A stretch of 64,000 bases of DNA from Eubacteriales bacterium (GTDB lineage Bacteria; Bacillota; Clostridia; Lachnospirales; Lachnospiraceae), in contig JAUNGT010000005.1 of assembly GCA_030524455.1 (NCBI GenBank), positions 53,817-117,816 of the forward strand, written 5' to 3'. A program made the position numbers and the translations under genes. Below, piece after piece: positions 25,467 to 34,398 of the stretch (positions within the stretch are counted from its first letter, which is position 1; each line of letters opens with the position of its first letter). The notes beneath the pieces were generated by a model. The model searched no databases. It was not told where the DNA came from and saw only the letters and a program-made list of their open reading frames with translations.

Positions 25467-26960
25467 ATGCGAGTGTATGCGGAGCATCATGATTTGATCG
25501 GAAGGCGTGACCCCATGCTGTACGGGCAGTTTTTGGAGCATTTTCACAGGCAGATTTACGGAGGAGTCTACGATCCGGAGAGCCGGTTTTCGGACGGGGA
25601 CGGGTTTCGGACGGATGTGCTGGAGGCCCTGCGGGCGATCCATGTACCGGTGATCCGGTGGCCCGGCGGCTGCTTTGTGTCCTCCTATCACTGGAAGGAC
25701 GGTGTGGGGAAAGAGAGAATCCCCTGTTTTGACAAGGCGTGGCGGGTGGAGGAGCCGAACCTTTTCGGGACGGACGAGTTTATCCTCCTGTGCCAAAAGC
25801 TCAACTGCGCGCCCTACATCTGCACCAATGCCGGGACGGGGACGGCGGAGGAGATGAGCGACTGGGTGGAGTACTGCAACCTGGAGCGGGAAGGGAAATT
25901 TGCCCGGCTGCGCATTCAAAATGGCCACGAACGGCCCTTTGACGTGCGCTACTGGAGCATTGGGAATGAAAATTACGGGGCCCATGAGATCGGGGCCAAA
26001 TCGGAAACGGAGTGGGGAAGGCTGGTGGCGGAATCCGCCAAGATGATGAAGCATGTGGATCCGCGCATCGAGCTGTCGGCGGCGGCCCTGACGGATCTGG
26101 ACTGGAATATCAATCTTCTGAGACACAGCGCCCAGTTTCTGGACTGGATTTCCATCCATCAGTATTGGGACAGGATCCACGAGACGAACCGGCCCGCGTC
26201 CTACGAGGGGGCGGTGGCTTTCACGGCGCACACGGAGGACTCCATCCGGAAGGTGAGGGGGCTTCTGACGGCGATGGGACTGGAGCATAAGATCCGGATC
26301 GCCTTTGACGAGTGGAACCTGAAGGAGTGGTACCATCCAAGGGTGCACACGGTGGAGCAGGGCGTCACGAAGGAGGAGTACCTTTATCCCCGCGACGGAA
26401 ACGACGACAACTCCCTCTACACGATGGGGGACGCGGTCTTTACGGCATGCTTCTTGAATGCGCTGCACCGGAACTGCGATATCGTGGGGATGGCGAATTT
26501 TGCGCCCGCCATCAACACCAGGGGCTGTATCTGCACGCACGAGGACGGACTCGTGCTGCGCAGCACCTATTTCGTTTTTTATCTCTATACCAACTATATG
26601 GGGGAGGTTGTCCGGCGGACAAAGTGCCCGGATATGAGGCAGCTGAGGGTGAAAAACAGCGACGGCGCCGAGGAGCTGACGGATCAGGTGGATCTGTGTG
26701 TGACGGAGCTGGCGGACGGCTCGGGCGTGGCGGTCGCAGCGGTGAACAAATCGGCGCAGGAGAGCGCCGAGCTCTCCCTGGAGCTGGAGGCGGAGGGCAG
26801 TGTCACCGGCTATTACATCTGCGGCCGGGGCACGGACTCCTACAATGACGTGGGCCGCACGGAGATCGGGATCGAGAAGGAGGAGCTTGGCAGATATGAG
26901 CCGGGAATGCGTATCCGGCTTCGGCCTCACTCGGTTGAGGTGATTCGGATCTGCCGGTAG
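25467..26960 (+). CDS. GH51 alpha-L-arabinofuranosidase
   Basis: Releases terminal alpha-L-arabinofuranose from arabinan, arabinoxylan or their oligosaccharides. The 497-residue protein has the TIM barrel with VIRWPGGCFVSSYHWKDGVG, acid/base Glu168 in SIGNENYG and nucleophile Glu282 in AFDEWNLKEW, followed by a C-terminal beta-sandwich. There is no signal peptide, so the substrate should be an imported oligosaccharide. It begins MRVYAEHHDLIG with GGGAGGG before the ATG and is a single-gene unit closed by a terminator. The exact linkage preference cannot be read from sequence. Confidence 0.92.
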   Translation: MRVYAEHHDLIGRRDPMLYGQFLEHFHRQIYGGVYDPESRFSDGDGFRTDVLEALRAIHVPVIRWPGGCFVSSYHWKDGVGKERIPCFDKAWRVEEPNLFGTDEFILLCQKLNCAPYICTNAGTGTAEEMSDWVEYCNLEREGKFARLRIQNGHERPFDVRYWSIGNENYGAHEIGAKSETEWGRLVAESAKMMKHVDPRIELSAAALTDLDWNINLLRHSAQFLDWISIHQYWDRIHETNRPASYEGAVAFTAHTEDSIRKVRGLLTAMGLEHKIRIAFDEWNLKEWYHPRVHTVEQGVTKEEYLYPRDGNDDNSLYTMGDAVFTACFLNALHRNCDIVGMANFAPAINTRGCICTHEDGLVLRSTYFVFYLYTNYMGEVVRRTKCPDMRQLRVKNSDGAEELTDQVDLCVTELADGSGVAVAAVNKSAQESAELSLELEAEGSVTGYYICGRGTDSYNDVGRTEIGIEKEELGRYEPGMRIRLRPHSVEVIRICR

Positions 26961-26990
26961 AGATTTTTCAAATATACGCGGAAGCATAAA

Positions 26991-27036
26991 ACAGGGCTGT
27001 GGAAGGAGAAAGAACTCCTCCGCAGCCCTGTTTTTC
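26991..27036 (+). terminator. terminator of the GH51 gene
   Basis: ACAGGGCTG...GGAG pairs with CTCC...CAGCCCTGT (17-18 bp with mismatches), followed by TTTTT. Confidence 0.85.
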
Positions 27037-27154
27037 TGTTAAATATATATAAAAAGTGGTGGATTTTGATATTTCTTTTATACCAGATAGCCTATAAAAT
27101 AAAAATGCGAGAGGGCGGGAAGATCAGAAACAGCATTGGAGGCGGAGGTATTTT

Positions 27155-29080
27155 ATGGGAAGCTGGACGTATGAGGAAGGCGGTTTTTGGGAGCTTGAGA
27201 GAAAGGGAAAGCGCGTGCTGCGGGCCTATGCTTACGGAGAAAGCGAGGACGGCAGAAGGGTGGATACGCGCATGGCCCGGCTGGAGAGCCGGGAGGAGGA
27301 TGAGGGCGTGCTGACGCTCCGTTTTTTGGGGGCGGAGGGGCTGCGTCTGATTCAGAGGCTTGGGGAGGAGGACGGAATGGCCTGGGCAGAGTCGGTTCTC
27401 GAGGAGGCCGACGGAAGCCGGACGGCAACCAGGCGGATGGTACCGCTGGTGTTTTCCGCGCCGGAAAAGAAAGAAAATATACCGGCGATCTGGAAGGATC
27501 TCTGGATGCGGATGCTGACGGTGCCCTATGACAATACGATGTGGCTGCGCTACGAGGCGCTTTCGCTCCGGGCGGGACAGACAAGCTATGAGGTGACGGT
27601 TCTGTATTCGGAGGAGAGCCGGGAAGGCCTGCTGGTGGGCGCGCTGGAATTTGACCGCTGGAAGAACGGGCTGGTCTGCTCACCCACCGATGCGAACACG
27701 GTGGAGGCAAGAAGCGGCGTGGCGGATGAAGGAAGTCATGACGGGATGCCTCACGGCGTTTTGAGAGGACGGCAGGTATCCTCCGCCAGATTCGGCGTGC
27801 TGTACGGAGCGGATTACCGCAGGCTTTTGGAGGAATACGGCGATTTCCTTGCCGGGAAGAGGCCGCCGCTTCGATGGAACCACGGGGTGCCCTTTGGCTT
27901 TAACAGCTGGGCGGGGCTGGCATTTCGCCTGAATGAGGAGCGGTATGAAACATCGGCGGAATTTCTGCGGACAGAGCTGATGCCAAAAGGCTATCAGAAT
28001 GAGGGAACCACCTATGTGAATCTGGATGCGGGCTGGAATGTGATGTCCATACAGCAGCGAAAGGATCAGGTGGACCGGCTGCACCGTGCCGGACAAAAGG
28101 CGGGGATTTACGACGCTCCCTTCGCCTTCTTTGGCAGGGATGAAAAGGCAGAGATTCCGGGAGTGCCGGGGCACAGGATGGAAGAAATCCTGCTCAGGGA
28201 TGAAAAGGGACGTTTCCTTGCCCGGGTGGACGGAGCCATTCCCTATGATGTGACGCATCCGCTCTGGAAGGAGATGACGGAGCGCAAATACAGGAATTTT
28301 GTGGAATGGGGATACGATTATGTAAAGATGGACTTTTTAAGCCACGGCGGGATGGAGGGCTGTCATTATGATAAGGAAATCGCGACGGGAAGACAGGCGA
28401 TTTGCCGGGCGTATGAGCTGATCGACCGTCTGCTGGACGAGGACAGTATCGGAAGGCCGTTTTTTATCAGCTTATCGATTGCCCCGATCTTTCCTTATGG
28501 ATACGGGCATGCCAGGAGAGTCTCCTGCGATGCCTTCGGAACGGCGCAGGATGTGGAGTATGAGTTAAATTCCCATACCTACGGCTGGTGGCTGAACGGC
28601 AGGCTGTATCAGTACAACGATCCGGACCACATCGTCCTGCTGAGGAGCTTCGGCATGGAAAAGGACAGCACGGAAGGGGAAGCGAGAGCGCGTTACACCA
28701 CGGCGGTCATCGGCGGGACGGTTATGATGCTCAGCGACGATTATGAGCGCCCGGAGGCCCGGGAGAGGACGCTTCTGTTTGCCTGCAACCGGGAGGTCAA
28801 CCGGATTGCGGCCTCCCGGAAAGCCTTTTTGCCGGTGGACTCCGCGCAGGACAGCGCTTCCGCCGCCTATGTCGCCGAAATCGAAGGCAGGAAGTATCTG
28901 GCGCTGTTTTGCTGGAAGCCGCAGGCGCAGAGCGTGTGCGTGGACGCGCGCCGGGCGGGCCTTGAGGAGACAGGGACTTATCGGGATTTGTGGAGCGGGA
29001 AACGATTTGCGGTAAAGGACGGCGTCCTGTGCTGGAACGCAGAGGGCTGCGACGCACTTTTGCTGGAGGAAGAGAGGTAG
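27155..29080 (+). CDS. clan GH-D glycoside hydrolase (alpha-galactosidase-like), paralogue 1
   Basis: A 641-residue enzyme with an N-terminal beta-sandwich (about 1-250), a catalytic barrel and a C-terminal beta-domain. YVKMDFLSHG carries a probable nucleophile Asp393, and YNDPDH carries a probable acid/base Asp491, as in GH27/GH36 (the WNDPDM motif of alpha-galactosidases). The overall sequence is far from standard GH36 AgaA and could be an alpha-galactosidase or beta-L-arabinopyranosidase. No signal peptide is present. GGAGGTATTTT precedes the ATG. It is the first gene of the sugar operon and is followed by a paralogue six bases on. Confidence 0.78.
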   Translation: MGSWTYEEGGFWELERKGKRVLRAYAYGESEDGRRVDTRMARLESREEDEGVLTLRFLGAEGLRLIQRLGEEDGMAWAESVLEEADGSRTATRRMVPLVFSAPEKKENIPAIWKDLWMRMLTVPYDNTMWLRYEALSLRAGQTSYEVTVLYSEESREGLLVGALEFDRWKNGLVCSPTDANTVEARSGVADEGSHDGMPHGVLRGRQVSSARFGVLYGADYRRLLEEYGDFLAGKRPPLRWNHGVPFGFNSWAGLAFRLNEERYETSAEFLRTELMPKGYQNEGTTYVNLDAGWNVMSIQQRKDQVDRLHRAGQKAGIYDAPFAFFGRDEKAEIPGVPGHRMEEILLRDEKGRFLARVDGAIPYDVTHPLWKEMTERKYRNFVEWGYDYVKMDFLSHGGMEGCHYDKEIATGRQAICRAYELIDRLLDEDSIGRPFFISLSIAPIFPYGYGHARRVSCDAFGTAQDVEYELNSHTYGWWLNGRLYQYNDPDHIVLLRSFGMEKDSTEGEARARYTTAVIGGTVMMLSDDYERPEARERTLLFACNREVNRIAASRKAFLPVDSAQDSASAAYVAEIEGRKYLALFCWKPQAQSVCVDARRAGLEETGTYRDLWSGKRFAVKDGVLCWNAEGCDALLLEEER

Positions 29081-29086
29081 CTTGCG

Positions 29087-31132
29087 ATGATGCTGGAAGC
29101 ATTGACAGATCAGAAGATAGAGGCAAAGCAGGTGTTTGCGGTTCCGGAGCTGAAGGTCGCCCGGAGGGAGGACTGCGGACGCGCCTCGGTGGAATTTTGG
29201 GAAAACGGAATGTTTTTCTATTTGAAGGACGGGGAGAAAATCCGTCACGGCTTCTCCTGCGCGGACACGGAGAGCGGAAGGCATATCGGCACCGATACGG
29301 CGGTTCTTGTGTCACGGGATACGGAGGCGGTCAGGGACACCATAGGCGATGGGGTCCGGATCAGGAGCCTGTATGAGGAGAACGGACTGAGCCTGCGCCA
29401 GGAAATCACCCTGTATCCGCAGGGAGAGCTGGTTGTGCAGATTTTTTTGCGGGAAAAGGGAGCCCATGTAAGAACCCGGTATCTGGCCCCGTTTTTTGCC
29501 CCCTATCCGGATGCGTCGGGAAAAAGAATCTTCCTGTCGCTGGATCAGAAGATGCTGCTTGTGCCCTACGACAATGACATGTGGCTCCGCTATGAATCCT
29601 GCGTGCCGGCGGCGGGAAGGCCAAGCTATGATGTGACGGCCATTTATGACGAGGATACTATGGAAGGCATGGTGATCGGCGCGCTGGATTTTGACGTATG
29701 GAAAAATGCAATCCGGTGGAACGGACATGACGCCCGCAGTCTCATCGCCTTGTGCGGGATCGCGGACGGCGGCACGCACGATTGCTGCCCCCACGGCATC
29801 GTGGAGGGGGAGGAGGTGGCGTCCTCCAGATTTCTTTTGAGCTGGCAGCAGGATATCCGCAGAGGGATGGAGCATTACGGCGATCTGTGCGCCCGTATCT
29901 GCCCGCCCCGGCCCTGGGAATCCGGGCGTGTGCCCTTTGGCTGGAACAGCTTTGCGGCGCTGGGCAAGGAGCTGACGCTGGAGCACTGGAAGCAGGCGGG
30001 GCAATTTATGGCGCAGGAGCTTCCGAACTACTGCGACGAGGACGGCGTAAGCTATGTGAATCTGGACGGAGCCGTCGGTCTGGATATGGAGGAAATCCGC
30101 AGGAGCATCGAACAGATCCATGCCCGCGGGCAGAAGGCGGGCTGGTATGCGGCTCCCTGCAACTGCAGGCCGCAGCTGGGCAATCTGCCGGTGAAGGGCA
30201 CGGGACTGAAGGTGAGCGACCTGTTTTTGCGGGACGGCCAGGGAAGAGTGCTTCCCGCGGCGGACGGCACGGTTCCCTTCGATGTGACCCATCCGGTCTG
30301 GGAGGAATATGCGCGCCGCAATATCCGGATCCTGACAGATCTGGGGATAGACTATATCAAAATTGATTTTTTGAGCCACGGATCGGCGGAGGGCGACCAT
30401 TATGTGAAAAACACAACCGGGCGTATGGCGCTGAACCGGATGTACCGGCTTTTGGAGGAGGAAATCGGCCGCTGCGGAAGGGAGATTTTCGTCAGCCTCT
30501 CCATTGCGCCGCTGTTCCCGTATTTTCTGGGGAACGCCCGGAGAAGCTGCTGCGATTCCTTCGGTCATCACGATGATGTGCGCTATGTCCTGAACGCGCT
30601 CAACTTCGCCTGGTGGACGAACGGCCGTATTTACCGGTATAATGATCCCGATCATGTGCCGCTGTATCACGCGGTGATCGACGGGCGCGGGACGGTTACG
30701 GAGAACGAGGCAAAATCCCGGTATTACGCGGCGGCCATTTCCGGCACGGTGATGATGCTGTCCGACAATTACGGACCTTCGGGGAAAAAGGAAATCATAG
30801 AAAACGCGAGGGACCGGGCGAGGCGGATTGCCAACGACGAGGCGGTCAACCGGATCGCGAGACTGGGAAAAGCCTTTGTGCCGGTGGAGCTGCGGGACGG
30901 GACGACGCCGTTTTACACGCTGTGCCTGGAGGGGCGCTTTTACGCCGCGGTCTTTAATTTCTCCGATCAGAAGGCGGAGCTTTCCTTTGAAGCGTGTCGG
31001 GGAGGCCTGCCGCAAACGGGAAGCTTCGCGGATATTCACGGGGGAGAGAAAATTCCGTACAGCGGGAAAATCAGGGTGACGCTGGAAGGCTGGGACGCGG
31101 TGCTTCTGGAAGTATTTGAGGAAAAGAAATAG
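29087..31132 (+). CDS. clan GH-D glycoside hydrolase (alpha-galactosidase-like), paralogue 2
   Basis: A 681-residue protein similar to the preceding one along its whole length: both have VPYDN(T/D)MWLRYE, CDxFG/CDSFGHHDDV and WWxNGRxYxYNDPDH. Candidate nucleophile is Asp427 in YIKIDFLSHG, and acid/base Asp522 in YNDPDH. No signal peptide. It starts six bases after the first copy (MMLEALTDQK), so both are cotranscribed. The divergence between the two suggests they act on different linkages of the same imported oligosaccharide. Confidence 0.78.
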   Translation: MMLEALTDQKIEAKQVFAVPELKVARREDCGRASVEFWENGMFFYLKDGEKIRHGFSCADTESGRHIGTDTAVLVSRDTEAVRDTIGDGVRIRSLYEENGLSLRQEITLYPQGELVVQIFLREKGAHVRTRYLAPFFAPYPDASGKRIFLSLDQKMLLVPYDNDMWLRYESCVPAAGRPSYDVTAIYDEDTMEGMVIGALDFDVWKNAIRWNGHDARSLIALCGIADGGTHDCCPHGIVEGEEVASSRFLLSWQQDIRRGMEHYGDLCARICPPRPWESGRVPFGWNSFAALGKELTLEHWKQAGQFMAQELPNYCDEDGVSYVNLDGAVGLDMEEIRRSIEQIHARGQKAGWYAAPCNCRPQLGNLPVKGTGLKVSDLFLRDGQGRVLPAADGTVPFDVTHPVWEEYARRNIRILTDLGIDYIKIDFLSHGSAEGDHYVKNTTGRMALNRMYRLLEEEIGRCGREIFVSLSIAPLFPYFLGNARRSCCDSFGHHDDVRYVLNALNFAWWTNGRIYRYNDPDHVPLYHAVIDGRGTVTENEAKSRYYAAAISGTVMMLSDNYGPSGKKEIIENARDRARRIANDEAVNRIARLGKAFVPVELRDGTTPFYTLCLEGRFYAAVFNFSDQKAELSFEACRGGLPQTGSFADIHGGEKIPYSGKIRVTLEGWDAVLLEVFEEKK

Positions 31133-31147
31133 ACAAGGGAAAAAACG

Positions 31148-32797
31148 ATGCTGCGATGGTTTGGCGCGAGGAAGCTGCGGACAAAGATGATGCTTGGATA
31201 TACGGTTTTTGCGGTCGTGCCGCTGCTTTTCATCACGGTGTATCTGTATCTTTACACGAGCCGTATTATGAAGACCGGGATGTATGAAAATCTGGAGAAT
31301 CAAATCGACCGGATGGAGCAGAATCTGGATGACAAAACCGGCGGTTATTATACGGTGTCCAATCTTTTATATATGGACGAAACGCTGTGGAGCTACCTGC
31401 GGTCGGATTATACCGATCAGGGGTATGAGGAGCTTTACTTTTATGTAGACGGTCTGTTTACCAATATCCGGATGCTGTACCCGGAGATCCGCAATCTTTG
31501 CGTCATCAGCACGAATCTGACGCTTCCTGCCGACGGCTGGTATTTTTTCCCGACAGAGGCAGGGGAGCTGTCGGAGCGGCAGGAAGATCTGCCGCAGACG
31601 GGGGATGCGATGGAATTGTCCGGGGAGCCGGGACAGGAGCTTCAGTTTATTCGTCTGATGAACCGGTATGAAACGGGACAATACCGCAATTTTTTGCAGA
31701 TTACGGTGGACCGCTCGGCGCTCGGCAATCTGATGGAGGCCGGGACGGAGGGGTATACGGCAGCGCTGGTGAACCGCGAGGGCATCGTACAGATTTCAAA
31801 CCGCAGCGATTTGGTGGGGAAGAGCCGGGAGGAGCTGGATTTGAAAAATCAGATCCTGCGGGAGCGGGATACCGCGCATTGCGGGAAGCTGATTTTGTAC
31901 ACGGATCCCAGAACCTTTCATGAACCGCTAAACAGGGCGGTCCTGCAGCTGCTGGGCGTCTTTTTTGCCTGCGCGGCGCTGGCCTTTACGGCAATCGAGC
32001 GTTACAGCTGGTATTTCCAGAAAAACGTGAAGCGGGTGATGGACGGCGCGAGGCAGATCAGCTTCGGCAGGTTTGAATATCGGATCGAAGCTGCGGGAGC
32101 CGACGAGATCGGGAAAATTGCGCAGTCCATCAACACACTGGGAGAGCAGCTGCAGAAGACGATTCAGGAATCCTATGAGAAGGAGCTGAAACGAAAGATT
32201 TCCGAGCTGAATCAGCTGCAGGAGCAGATCAATCCGCATTTCCTTTACAACGCCCTGTCCTCTCTGTCGTATATGGCGGTCAACAACGGGGACAGCCAGA
32301 CCGGACAGGCGATTGTATATTTGGCGGATTTTTACCGGATTTCACTCAATAAGGGGAAGCAGGAGCTTTCCATCCGGGAAGAGCTGCGGCTTCTGGAAAG
32401 CTATATGCAGATCCAGAAAATGCGGTTTTCGGACAGTATTATGGTGGAATATGACCTGGATGAGACGCTTTTGGACTGCCGCGTGATGAAGCTGACGCTG
32501 CAGCCGATTGTGGAAAATGCGATTCATCACGGCAGGACGGATGATGAGGAAGTTCTTCATATTATCATCCGTCTGTATCGGGACGGCGGGAAAACCGTTC
32601 TGGAGGTGATCGACGACGGGAGAGGGATTCCGCCGGATAAGCTGATGGAGCTGCAGACTTCCATGGATCAGTCGGCGGAGGGCTATGGCTTAAGGAATGT
32701 AAATATCCGGATCAGGCTGCAGTACGGGGCGGCCTGCGGCGTCAGTCTGGAGAGCGAGGAGGGCTTTGGCACCAGGGTGCGGATTGAGCTTCCTTAG
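31148..32797 (+). CDS. YesM-family sensor histidine kinase
   Basis: A 549-residue membrane kinase: first membrane segment at about residues 16-36, an extracellular sensor domain of some 220 residues, a second segment at about 262-280, a HAMP linker, then the LytS/YesM kinase core EQINPHFLYNALSSLSYM with phospho-acceptor His364. The ATPase domain has the N-box VENAIHHG and the G-box VIDDGRGIP. Family members sense sugars, often through a partner binding protein. Its cognate regulator is very likely the YesN-type protein at 34399, with a binding-protein gene between them. Confidence 0.92.
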   Translation: MLRWFGARKLRTKMMLGYTVFAVVPLLFITVYLYLYTSRIMKTGMYENLENQIDRMEQNLDDKTGGYYTVSNLLYMDETLWSYLRSDYTDQGYEELYFYVDGLFTNIRMLYPEIRNLCVISTNLTLPADGWYFFPTEAGELSERQEDLPQTGDAMELSGEPGQELQFIRLMNRYETGQYRNFLQITVDRSALGNLMEAGTEGYTAALVNREGIVQISNRSDLVGKSREELDLKNQILRERDTAHCGKLILYTDPRTFHEPLNRAVLQLLGVFFACAALAFTAIERYSWYFQKNVKRVMDGARQISFGRFEYRIEAAGADEIGKIAQSINTLGEQLQKTIQESYEKELKRKISELNQLQEQINPHFLYNALSSLSYMAVNNGDSQTGQAIVYLADFYRISLNKGKQELSIREELRLLESYMQIQKMRFSDSIMVEYDLDETLLDCRVMKLTLQPIVENAIHHGRTDDEEVLHIIIRLYRDGGKTVLEVIDDGRGIPPDKLMELQTSMDQSAEGYGLRNVNIRIRLQYGAACGVSLESEEGFGTRVRIELP

Positions 32798-32821
32798 CGG
32801 AAGGTTACAAAGGAGGAGCCG

Positions 32822-34396
32822 ATGAAGAAATGCAGGATGGCGGGCACGGTAATGCTGGCCGGCGCTTTGATCGGAGCCTGCAGCCTGCCGCAGCAGGAGA
32901 AGGCAGGAACAGCGCAGGAGACGGAGGGACCGGTGCTGACGCTGTTTGATAAAAATTCGGAGCGTCATCTGTTTAACGATCGGATTGCGGAGGAAATCAT
33001 GCGGCGCACGGGCGTCAGAATTGAGGTGGTGGATTCCACCGATAACGTGGAGGAGCAGGAGGAGCTTATGTACGCCCGGCAGGACTATCCGGATATGATC
33101 AAGGTCGATTTGGAGGCGATCTATAAATATCAGGATGCAGGATATCTGCAGGATCTGGAGCCATATCTGGAGCAGCTTCCGAATGTGAGGCAGATGTACG
33201 GGGAGGAAATGCTGCGGAAGATGCGTTCCCCGGAGGGGGAATTATATTATCTGGGGAACTGGTATGGGGAGGATCTGGATGCGGTCAACGGTTTCCAGAT
33301 CCGTTACGATTATCTGGTATCACTGGTGGGGCGGGAGCGGGCGGACAGCGACGAGCCCTTCACCCAGGAAGAGTTTTTGGCGCTGCTTCGGGCTTTTGCG
33401 GCAAAATATCCGGAGGTAAAGGGGGGAAAAGCAATCCCTTTTACCACCTGTCTGGAGTATGATTCTTCCGGTACGCTTCAGGGGATGTACGGGATGAAGG
33501 CCTATTGGGAGCAGGACGGAAGGCTTTCCCATCTGGTCCGTGACCCCGCCTATGTGAAAATGCTCGCTTTCCTGAATGAAATGTACCGGGAGAAGCTGCT
33601 GGACAAGGAATGGGTGTTAAACCGGGAACAGCTTTTTGCGGATAAACTCAAAAGCGGCAGAGTGTTTGCCGTGGCCTGCGCCTACTGGGACCTGTCGGAC
33701 ATCAATGCTTCGCTGCGCGAGCAGGAAGGGAAGGACGCGTATTTTGCCTGCTATAAGGTGCTGGGCGAGGGGATAACGCCCGATCAGACCACCTATGGGG
33801 GACGAAACAGTCTGGGCTGGGATGCGATCGCCGTGACGGACCGGTGCGAAGATATGGATGCGGCGCTGCGGGTGATCGATTTTCTGGCCAGCGAGGAGGG
33901 ACAGTATCTGATGCTCTGGGGAATCGAGGGGGAGGACTGGACCTATGAGGATGGCGTCCGCACGCCGAGCGACGAAAATCTGAGACTGTTTTCCGCGGAT
34001 ATTCAGGCCGCGGTAGAAAAGACCGGGATCCGGCGCTGGATCTGGTTTATCAAAAACGGGACGGGAAGCGATGGCTCTCCATACGATATGGTGACGAAAT
34101 ACCGCCCGACCCGGGAGGCGGAGCTGGCAAACCGGCGCATGGACAGCGATTACTGGGACACTTCGCTTTATATGGAGCTGGATCCCAGGAGCGGAACAGA
34201 GGAATCGCTGATGTGGAGCGATATCAGGGAGATTTACGACCGTAATTTTCCGGGAATTGTCAATGCGGACAGCCCGGAAAAAATGACGGAATTGTATGAA
34301 CGCATGGTGCAGGATATGGAGCGCGCGGGCTTATACCAGGTGGAGGAGGTGTGGACACAGAATTACCAAAAGCGCATGGAACGATGGGAGGAATGA
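32822..34396 (+). CDS. sugar-binding lipoprotein, sensor-type candidate (SBP1)
   Basis: A 524-residue extracellular solute-binding protein of the large (LplA/YtcQ-like) type. It begins MKKCRMAGTVMLAGALIGAC, a lipobox signal. It is a clear paralogue of the protein at 35989: both share LTLFDKNS/ISFFDKNS, RTGV, QDYPD, the QLPNVRQMYGE/KLPNVAKMYGE block and the NWYG block. Its gene lies between the kinase and its response regulator rather than next to the permeases, which suggests a sensing role. AAAGGAGG lies five bases before the ATG. Confidence 0.88.
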   Translation: MKKCRMAGTVMLAGALIGACSLPQQEKAGTAQETEGPVLTLFDKNSERHLFNDRIAEEIMRRTGVRIEVVDSTDNVEEQEELMYARQDYPDMIKVDLEAIYKYQDAGYLQDLEPYLEQLPNVRQMYGEEMLRKMRSPEGELYYLGNWYGEDLDAVNGFQIRYDYLVSLVGRERADSDEPFTQEEFLALLRAFAAKYPEVKGGKAIPFTTCLEYDSSGTLQGMYGMKAYWEQDGRLSHLVRDPAYVKMLAFLNEMYREKLLDKEWVLNREQLFADKLKSGRVFAVACAYWDLSDINASLREQEGKDAYFACYKVLGEGITPDQTTYGGRNSLGWDAIAVTDRCEDMDAALRVIDFLASEEGQYLMLWGIEGEDWTYEDGVRTPSDENLRLFSADIQAAVEKTGIRRWIWFIKNGTGSDGSPYDMVTKYRPTREAELANRRMDSDYWDTSLYMELDPRSGTEESLMWSDIREIYDRNFPGIVNADSPEKMTELYERMVQDMERAGLYQVEEVWTQNYQKRMERWEE

Positions 34397-34398
34397 AA

